DNA of 64,000 bases, taken from positions 9,981,493-10,045,492 of the forward strand of contig NC_088872.1 of the NCBI RefSeq assembly GCF_032884065.1, in the 5' to 3' direction. The translations under genes were made by a program, and so were the position numbers. Positions 56,080-64,000 of the stretch are shown here, piece by piece; the stretch's first letter is position 1, and every line of letters begins with the position of its first letter. This DNA comes from Artemia franciscana. Lineage: Eukaryota > Arthropoda > Branchiopoda > Anostraca > Artemiidae. The notes under the pieces were generated by a model, which was not told the DNA's origin, searched no databases, and saw only the letters and a program-made list of their open reading frames with translations.

Positions 56080-56790
56080 AAAAAAGCTTTTTCAACTGAA
56101 AGTAAGGAGCAACATTAAAGCTTAAAAGGAACAGAAATTGTTCCGTACATGCGGGGGGATTACACCTTTTTCATCCCTGGCTCTTTATGCTAAAGTCTTA
56201 AAGTTCTTAAAAACACTTCTCACTCAATTTCAACAGCTCTGATGTTTGAGCTGTCTTTCTTTAAAAAATGTGACAAAAAGTCATACCTTAACGTAAACAG
56301 CGAGGGTTAAGGAAGGGGTAGGCCTCCCCATATACGGAGCACTTTCTGTTGTTTTCAAGTTTTGATGTTGCTCACTACTTTCAGCCGAAAAACCTTGTTT
56401 TCTTAATTTAATTCCTGACCACTCTTCAAATCATGCCGCAAATCCCCTTTATCCCCCTCCCGTGTAAAATTTTCCCCGAAAACTTTACTCCCCATGGAAA
56501 ATCTTCCCCCTCGACAGAAATTCCCCCTCGAAATTTGTTGCGCATTTCTGAATAATAAATATTTCACTATATGTGGACAATGGGCAAATCACGTGACTTA
56601 TAGCCCTTTCCCCAGGGGCAATGTGGGGTCTTGTCATCACCAAAGGCAGAGTTACTGGATATTTCAACTTTGTTAAATCAAACGGTTATCTAAAATCTTT
56701 TTATCTGACATCTTTGGGGCAAGAGAGTGTGGAAAGGGGGCGGATACCCTCCATTACTTACAGTTCATAACCATGAACTGTTTGAAAATT
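56080..56790 (+). repeat. Palindromic composite repeat, diverged short variant
   Basis: The head is recognisable (TTTTTCAACTGAAAGTAAGG, CTCTTTATGCTAAAG) but its arms differ more than in other copies. The outer module is shortened and ends CAGTTCATAACCATGAACTG, where compensating changes keep the terminal palindrome perfect. Probably a separate subfamily. Confidence 0.75.
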
Positions 56791-58647
56791 CCGTGCTTGA
56801 AATAACAGTCTAGGTTGAACTTTGGAACAGGCACGTACGCACGATTGTTTTTCCCGAGGGGGAGCGGGCCATAATAAGAAAAATCGGCGAGAGGGTAACA
56901 AAAAACACGTTTCGTTTAATAATTTGAGTAAAATGTGCCCAAAAATTCAAGGAAATTTAATTCCCCTATCCCCTTTGTATATCCCAGCCTGGGAAGTTTA
57001 TGGCATCAATGCAAACATGGATTTTCACACGTTTCTTCTTTAAATTTACGTTCGGGGTGCTGGAAATATTCAGGACACTTTGTTTTAAAGAACGCAAATT
57101 AATTTCAGTTAACCCAATAAAACGGTTAACGCAAATTAGGGACACAAATTTCAGTAGAACATAAAATTTTCAAATTATTTAATAAGAAAAAGAATTGCTG
57201 TTGTCAATATGTCAGAGATACAGGCGCAAATGAAGATTAATAGCATAAATGCTTATAAAATAAATGTAGTTGCACTGAAAAATAGTTGCTTTATTAAACA
57301 ACAAAACTATTCACACATCCCCCTTACACCCGGCGTTTTTTACTCAGTTCAAAAATTCCGTTTGAATTTACGGAAACCTTATTGTATATCATAGACCTTA
57401 CTTACCTAGTTTTTACATATTCTTTAATAGGAACTGATTTTTTCCCCGGAAAAACCAGTGCAACCTGAAAAAAAAATCAACAAGATAACAAATATTCAAA
57501 TAGCACATCTTCGATCTTTACATACTAAATAACAAAATAACATACTAAATATACTAAATAACATCCCACATACTAAATAACTAAGGGAAAACAAAAGTTT
57601 TGCTGAAATTCAAGTTCATGCTTTCCCTAAGCAATAAAACTAAATTATTTCAATAAACATATGTTGACCTGTTTCTACAGACTAAAACTTTTATGGAAAT
57701 GCCAACTTAGTTCAAGTTGAAGGAGATATTCCTTATGAACTATGGGTAGCCCAGCAACTAAAATATATAAATAAGTTTGGATAAAAGCTGCAATGACTTA
57801 TTATTAGAAGATCTTTAAGTTTTGCAGTTGGAATGATCTGGAACGATTTAAATCATTCCAACTACAAAACTTTCGGACACAATAATAACAAGCCGTTGGA
57901 GCTCGAGTGTTTATTTAAACTGGTTTATATTTTGCTCTTGGTTATAAAAGGTTAACAAGGTCTTTTACTCTTCCTCTTTGTGTCTTCTTTGTTTCTTAGT
58001 AATTTTAGCATTCTTTTATTTTTTCTTCTCTATACTGAATTCGATTCCATTCTGACTCTTTTACGAATTTGAATCTTTTATTGACTTTCCTGGGACTTTG
58101 TTTGCGTCTGTAATATACAAAGAATTAATTTTTTAATTTTAATTTTATTAATTAAAATTAAATTTAGTTAAATTCTAATCGTTAAAATTAAAATTAATTT
58201 TAACGATTCCTATACAGATGATAACTGGTCTGACATTAATGGGGAATGGGATAGTGTATTGGATTATCTTTCTTACAAGAAGGGGTAACACACGGAAGTA
58301 GGCGGTTTTCAGGTCGTGATTTTTTGGAATTAGGACTTTATTGGACCACCTTAGGCGAACCCTCAGGCTAATATTCTTGCAAAGAATAATTAGAAAAATG
58401 AGAGATTTTAGAATTCTTTTATTTTTCCTTGTCTATGCTGCGATTCCATTCTGAATCTTTTATGACTCAAACTCAATTATCTTTTTATATAGGGCAAAGT
58501 TTCTCAGCTTTTTTAGTCCTGTAAACAATAAACTAGGCAAAATTAAGGTTAATCGTGTTACCACAACTTTTATGATAAACAGTAATACTAGCTATCTGCT
58601 TTATCACAAAAGTCTAATGACTTCATTAGTTATTTATTCATACTACA
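56791..58647. other. No recognised gene; small inverted repeats
   Basis: An imperfect 21-bp inverted repeat at 57817-57837 / 57852-57872 (TTTTGCAGTTGGAATGAT) and an AT palindromic stretch at 58125-58205. Small frames without domains. Confidence 0.5.
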
Positions 58648-58940
58648 TAAAAAAAAGTTTTTTACCTGCAAGTAAGGAGCGACATTAAAACTTAAAACGA
58701 ACAAAAATTATTCCGTATATAAAAGAGGTTGACCCCTCCTCAACGCCTGGCTCTTTGCGCTAAGGTTTGACTCTTTCTCACAACTCTACTTTTTAAAACA
58801 ATAAAAAGCTTTAGCGTAAAGAGCGGGGCGTTGAGGTGCCCCTTTCATTTACGGAATAATTTCTCTTCGTTTTAATTTTTAATGTCGCTCCTTAATTTCA
58901 GTTAAAAAAAGCTTGTTTTTTATTTAATAAGCAAAACTTT
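58648..58940 (+). repeat. Solo head palindrome of the composite repeat
   Basis: Only the ~290-bp palindrome: GTAAGGAGCGAC near the left, its inverse near the right, CTCTTTGCGCTAAGG / CTTTAGCGTAAAGAG inside, and ends ATAAAAAAAAG and TTTTTTATTTAAT. Shows that the head can exist alone. Confidence 0.82.
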
Positions 58941-59222
58941 AATTTAAATTTTGCTAACGCACACCGATTAACTACATAAGCATTCCTAAAGGCGTCCTAA
59001 ATTAATAATGATAATAATAAGAAACCTACAAAAATATTCCTAGAAGCATCATAGACTAATTAGAATAATAATAAAAAAGTAAAAAAAGACAATCACCTTC
59101 TCTCAAACACCCCCGGGTAAAAACCACCTTCAAAATACAACTTCATCCACCCCCTCTTCATCCCAATCCTCTCTCCAGCCCAATAGCCCAGGTAACCCCC
59201 CTTAAGAAAAAAATTAAACAAA

Positions 59223-59408
59223 CTAATCCCCAAGAAATACTCTCTTAATCTTTTTTTTAAACTGTGGGAGATGCTCAGCCTCCCTAACACTCACAGGAAG
59301 CGAATTCCATACAGAAGGGCAAAGATACTTCAAAGTAAAACCAGATCTCACACTATTTTCAATATCCACAACCAAGCTATCACATCTTGGTATTAAATAA
59401 AAAAACAA
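59223..59408 (-). pseudogene. LINE ORF2 C-terminus
   Basis: FTLKYLCPSVWNSLPVSVRE and the following LPQFKKKIKRVFL are the standard end of many CR1/jockey-like ORF2 proteins (a WNSLP box, then FKKxLK). It continues the peptide ending NSVHEHH on the other side of the repeat at 60645. Confidence 0.75.
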
Positions 59409-60642
59409 TTTTTTTCAATTGAAAGTAAGGAGCACCATTAAAACCTAAAACAAACAGAAATCATTATAATGGAAAGAGAAATCACCAGTGCAACAGCACA
59501 AACACATAAAAAAAATATGTATATGAGGGGGTTCACCTCCTTGTCAATACCTAACTCTTTACACGTAAGTTCGAATTTCGTTCCACTTCTTTAGGAACGA
59601 CCCATGAATCACAAAGGCCGTTGAATTAAAATAAATAGCTCTCTTGAAAGTACTAGAAAGAAAAAACTTTAGCGTAAAGAGCAAAGTATTTACAAGGGGC
59701 CTAACCCCCTCAGACAAGTGATAATTTCTGTTCGTTTTAAGTTTTAATGTTGCTCCTTTCTTTCAGTTGAAAAGATTTGTTTTTGTTTGTTTTTTTATTC
59801 AATTTCTGATCGTTTCTTAAGTAATGCTGGGAAATCTGGCGCCTCCTTCATATAAACGACCCTTCCCCCATGGAAGGATCTTCCCACGTAGCCCCCTCCC
59901 CCACCTTCCCCGCAGCAGAAAAAATTCCCCCTAAAAACGTATCTCTCCTTCCCAATAACCAATACTATATATAAACAATGGGCAAAGTTCATAGCTTGCA
60001 CCCCTTCCCCCGGAGACAGTGGGGGTTTAAGTCATCCTTAAAACATAGTTAATAGAGTTTTTCAACTATGCTGAACAAAATGATTATCTCAAAGTTTTGA
60101 TCGGGTGGCACTGTGAAAAAAAATTAGCGTGGGAGGGGGCCTAGCTGCCATCCATTTTTTTTTCACTAAAAAAGGGCACTAGAACTTTTTATTTCCATTC
60201 AAATGGGCCCTCGCACGATATTCTAGGACCACTGGGTCGATGCGATCACCCCTGGGAAGAAAAAAACAAACAAAAGGAAACAAATAAACATGCATCCGTG
60301 GTCCTTCTTCAGACAAAAAATACAAAATCCCACATTTTTGAAGATAGGAGCTTGAAACCTCTACTGTAGGGTTATCTGATAGACTAAATTTGATGGTAAG
60401 ATTTTAATTAAGATTCTATGACTTTTAGGAGATGTTTCCCCTATTTTCGAAAATAAAGCAGGTTTTTCTCAGCCTCATAACTTTCGACGGGTAGCACTAA
60501 ACTTGATGAAAATTATATATTTGAAATCAACATAAAAATCCAATTTTTTTCATGTATCTATTGGTATCAAAATTCCGTTTTACCGAACACTATTGAGCCG
60601 GGTCGCTCCTTACTTACAGTTCGTAGCCACGAACTGTTTGAT
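59400..60642 (+). repeat. Palindromic composite repeat inserted in LINE ORF2
   Basis: The left end is ATTAAATAAAAAAACAAT. The head is shortened and passes directly into the middle-module right part (ATGAGGGGGTTCACC), then the outer module, TCGCTCCTTACTTACAG and CAGTTCGTAGCCACGAACTG. The LINE frame is continuous if this block is removed, so its edges are close to the true element ends. Confidence 0.82.
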
Positions 60643-60644
60643 GA

Positions 60645-61880
60645 TGCTCATGAACAGAATTTCTGAAACAGTAAAACTCATTAAAAGTTTCCGGGACTAG
60701 ATTATACACACAATTAAAAACAAACATCGCCGCTTGATAGTCCCTTATCTGTCCAACATTGAGTAGCTTTAGAGACTTAATGCATGCCCCGGTGTCTTTC
60801 ACATTTTTTACATGCTTCCCAATTATTCTTGCTGCTTTCTTTTGTAGAATTTGTACACGCTTGTAATTAACATAAAAGTTGCTACTCCAAACTAAACATC
60901 TGTATTATATATATACGAGTATATTATTGCGAAATAAATCGTGCGAAGAGTACGCTCCGTCAGAATATGCTTCAGTTTTCAGAGAATGCCAACTCCACGT
61001 GCTATTTCGGCGGAAATAATGTTGCTATGATGCTTCTGCGAAAGATTAGAATCAATATGGAAGCCAAAGTACCGTAGTGATTTAACTTGTACAACAGGCT
61101 TTTCACACAATAGGACTTCACCACTTGCATCAGCAAAATCACCCACTCTACAGCATCTCAGTAAAAACGTCTTTTTTTCATTCACGCACAGCAAACTTAA
61201 ACTTGCAAACATCTCTAGTCTTTTGAGAGCATTGTTAGCTTTGCTATTAATTCATCGAATAATTTTGAAAATATTGTTAGTGCAGTGTCATCCGCCAAAA
61301 AAAAGTAATGCGTACACTCTGCCGAGAAAAGCGCAACATGTCCGTGTAAACTAAATAAAGTAAATGCCCCAGCACAGAGCCAAGAGGTACACCACATTTC
61401 ACAGGAAAAGACAATGAGACTACATCACTTACTTCAAGGGACCGACTTCAAGGGACCTACCGTAAAGACAGCTCTCAAACCATCTGGACGAACTCCATTT
61501 ATTCCAAGACTTTTCATTCGATCAAACAACACTCGATAGTCAACCGTGTCAAACGCTTTTCTAATGTGAATGTAAATAGACATAGGTAAGTTACCTGAGT
61601 TTAATGCACAATTAACACTGAACCAGTTGCTGCAAGGCGTGCGCCATGGAATGACCCTTACAAAACCAAAAGTGTGTCTGACTCAAAAGCCTATTCATCT
61701 GAAGGAAATTATAGAGCAGTTTATGCACCACTTTCTCTAGTATCTCTGAAAAGATATGTAGAATTGATATGGGTCTCCAATTTTGTATATCTGCCTTGCA
61801 ACCACCTTTGTGAAGAGGAATGACCTTCGCCACCTCAAACTGCACTGGACCCTCCTCCTCCTCTGGGAGTGTGACATCCT
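60645..61880 (-). pseudogene. LINE ORF2 reverse transcriptase region
   Basis: From right to left on the minus strand: VAKVIPLHKGG and NWRPISILHIFSEILEKVVH (61612-61845), an altered QFGF box, a palm with FLADDTALTIFSK near 61295 (YADD changed to LADD), KSLRYFGFHIDSNLSQKHHS near 61050, then the thumb and LLNVGQIRDYQAAMFVFNC near 60740. Several frame breaks. Truncated upstream, without the endonuclease. Confidence 0.72.
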
Positions 61881-64000
61881 AGGACGAGGAACAATTGTAT
61901 GGTGGAAGTTCTGTTTTTGGTTGCATCAAAATTGATTGTACGACTAAACCTTCTTTTCTAACTTACATAATATAGAAAGCATATCCATACGCAAGAATTT
62001 ATTTCATGGGTGATTTAACGAGTGGGAGCAAAACTTCGAAGAATTTTCTTGTTTTATCGACAATATACAAGAAATACGTGGGGTACAGGAGAATCCCAAA
62101 CCAGCTTTTTTCAAACATAAATTGAAAATGATAAGCTAAACGATCAACCCCCTTCCAATAGGCTTTCCCACTAAGCAAACCTCATATAATAAGAACAATC
62201 TCAGTTACCCAATTGTATTCAAATCCTGTGAACACGGACTTTGAAAATATTTTACTTTGGGTCTCCAATTGCCTTCAAATGGCTCAAAGAAATGCTTAGA
62301 CTATTTGAAGTACTTTTATTCCATGACTGTCTACCCTAGATCTGCCCTAGGATGAATGGATGAAAGGAAGTGGCTAGATGAATATGATTTAAAATTTCAA
62401 GAAATCCAATTAATTTTTGTACAGAATATACCATTTAATACGAAAGCATTTACAAAACAACGCTCGTTCTTAGGATTTACGGTAAAGAAATTGTTTCATC
62501 AGTGAGATCAAGGGATATGAGGTATCATCTCTGTAGGCTAATTCGTGGGGGCATTTGCATTGCTTGGCAATTGAGGCTATAAACCATTTAAAAACAGTAC
62601 AGAATCAGCAACAAAATTGAATTCTAACCGTTAATCCTAAAATGATCTTGCAGCATATTCGGAAACAAATTCAGTGCAAAAGTCGAAATTTCCTCCATGG
62701 TTTTCATATATCGTTTGATAGGGTTTAATAGATTTTTTTTTCCGCTTAAGAGAAACTTAACCTCTCTCCAAAAAAACAAACTAAAACAAAACGAATTTAT
62801 TTCAGACTTTTTCAATTCATTTCATTTTCAGGCTACAATTTTCAATTTTTTGGGCAAGGGGGGGGGCCTAAGGCCCATGGATAATTCTTTAATTTTCTCA
62901 GTTTCTTGCATGGCTAAATGCAAACCCTTCCTCCAAACAGACAGATAAAAAAGCGAAGAACGAAACAAACGATGAAATTGGAAGAAGAAAACGAAGAAAA
63001 AAAGGAAAAGGAAAAAAAAAACAGAGAAGAAAATCATAATATTTGAATACACCTTTCATCAGATATTCAGAGAAACTTTAAGTTTTCTGGAAAAAAGTAA
63101 AACCATCTTGGTTATATATTATTCTGTCACATTATTGTTATCTTTTTTTTTTTTAAATTGCTCTAAGCACAGATAGTATTAATAGCATCAGCCCTACTGA
63201 TCGTATAGACTTTGTTCCCCTTATTAAAAGCTTTTAGTATTTCTATGACAACGCCAAGTCAGAAAGATGAGCTTTTCAATGTGAAAACTTGTTTCCGAAT
63301 AGCTCAATTAACCAATGAACTTTGATAATGAAGTAAAACGGCAAAGGTGAACCGAGGACACCGCTACAACGGCTCAAAGTAAAAAGAAGTTATTTTTCCA
63401 CAAGCAGACACATATGTACATACCTTTCTTCGGAGGGGGGGGGAAGTCAGCAATAATAAAACATTTTTGTGATAATTAAATTGTGCATTGGTTAATGGTG
63501 ACAATTAAATTGTCACCATTACCCAAGGACCTAAGGATACAAGTTTCAAACCAACCGAAAAAAACATTTAATCTTTTTATAGAGGTGGATGGGATGTCCC
63601 TAAACAAAAATTGTTTTTTGTAAATTATGGTTTCCTTTTCCCAGGGACATACTGGTTCAAGTTTCAAGCTTTTTGGACAAAAACGTTTATTACCCTTTCC
63701 TGAGCCCGTTTTCGACTGAACCATTTGTTTTACAGCTGCTTCCTGAATTAGTCACTTCCCACTTCACCCAGAGATACAAGGATACAAGTTTCAATCCAAT
63801 CAGAAAAAAATATATGGTCCTTCCTTGGGCCCCATTGGCCTGTGTACCAAACAGTTTTTTTTTTTTTTTTTTTTTACGTTAGGTTAATCTTGACTCAAGG
63901 ACTTCCGGTGGCGAGTTTCAAACTGATTAAGCACAAAAAATTTTGGTCTATTTATGAGCGCAATATCACCTTCCACCATAACTCAGTAAAATATGTGATC
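61881..64000. other. No recognised gene
   Basis: AT-rich, with homopolymer runs (G at 62860, T at 63856-63876) and a loosely repeated block (GGATACAAGTTTCAA at about 63535 and 63780). Frames at 62624-62815, 62697-62948 and 63476-63724 have no domain. Confidence 0.5.

Larger units (their letters stand above)
59093..61880 (-). mobile_element. LINE on minus strand, split by composite repeat
   Basis: ORF2 relics at 61880-60645 and 59408-59223, interrupted by the palindromic repeat at 59400-60642. The 3' UTR on the left includes ATTATTATTATTCTAATTAG-type sequence. 5'-truncated at about 61880. Decayed. Confidence 0.75.

Noticed and set aside
1-64000. CRISPR arrays, operons or phage-type defence systems
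   Set aside because: Sequence is plainly eukaryotic; the direct repeats seen are satellites without spacer diversity.

Overview
This is an intron-poor, AT-rich stretch of a metazoan genome, most likely an arthropod. I cannot name the species from sequence alone. The evidence is a nuclear tRNA-Arg(CCT), one spliced exon of a conserved tRNA-modification enzyme, and a dense mix of animal mobile elements: a Penelope-like retroelement with a GIY-YIG nuclease, Helitrons, several non-LTR (LINE) lineages, foldback/MITE elements and a decayed Polinton/adintovirus-type relic. Nothing bacterial (operons, Shine-Dalgarno sites, IS elements, CRISPR) is present. Almost every long reading frame is a transposon frame or a microsatellite artefact.

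Layout. 1-1292: Helitron 3' ends carrying a tRNA-like module, minisatellites and a dead helicase tail. 3236-7075: a Penelope-like element in head-to-head inverted duplicate, inserted inside a copy of a dominant palindromic repeat. 7196-11914: three tandemly placed copies of that repeat. 11.9-15.5 kb: LINE relics and the tRNA-Arg gene. 15.5-20.0 kb: the best preserved LINE, with two overlapping ORFs and one late frameshift. 20.2-26.5 kb: more copies of the palindromic repeat, an inverted segmental duplication and a G-rich tandem array. 27.2-31.0 kb: a TTAA-bounded MITE, and a 218-bp satellite split by a LINE. 32.4-40.5 kb: a decayed LINE interrupted by one complete Helitron and by a block made of a palindromic repeat plus two Helitrons. 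40.4-43.4 kb: a segmental duplication revealing a 190-bp foldback insertion, then a 579-bp tandem duplication. 43.7-43.9 kb: a terminal exon resembling DTWD1, on the minus strand. 45.4-50.5 kb: coding relics including a Polinton/adintovirus-type penton-like protein, split by another palindromic repeat. 52.3-61.9 kb: more palindromic repeats, a 123-bp minisatellite and a minus-strand LINE interrupted by one of the repeats. 61.9-64 kb: nothing recognised.

The dominant unexplained entity is a modular repeat of about 1.6-1.7 kb, with 14 full or partial copies covering roughly a fifth of the window by my coordinates. It has a ~300-bp palindromic head, several copies of a GTAAGGAGCGAC motif in different contexts, and a 22-bp palindrome at its other end. 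It encodes no protein that I can see, so it must move using proteins supplied elsewhere. The host genes visible here are only the tRNA and the DTWD1-like exon. Everything else is mobile DNA nested in mobile DNA, and the insertion order can often be read directly.
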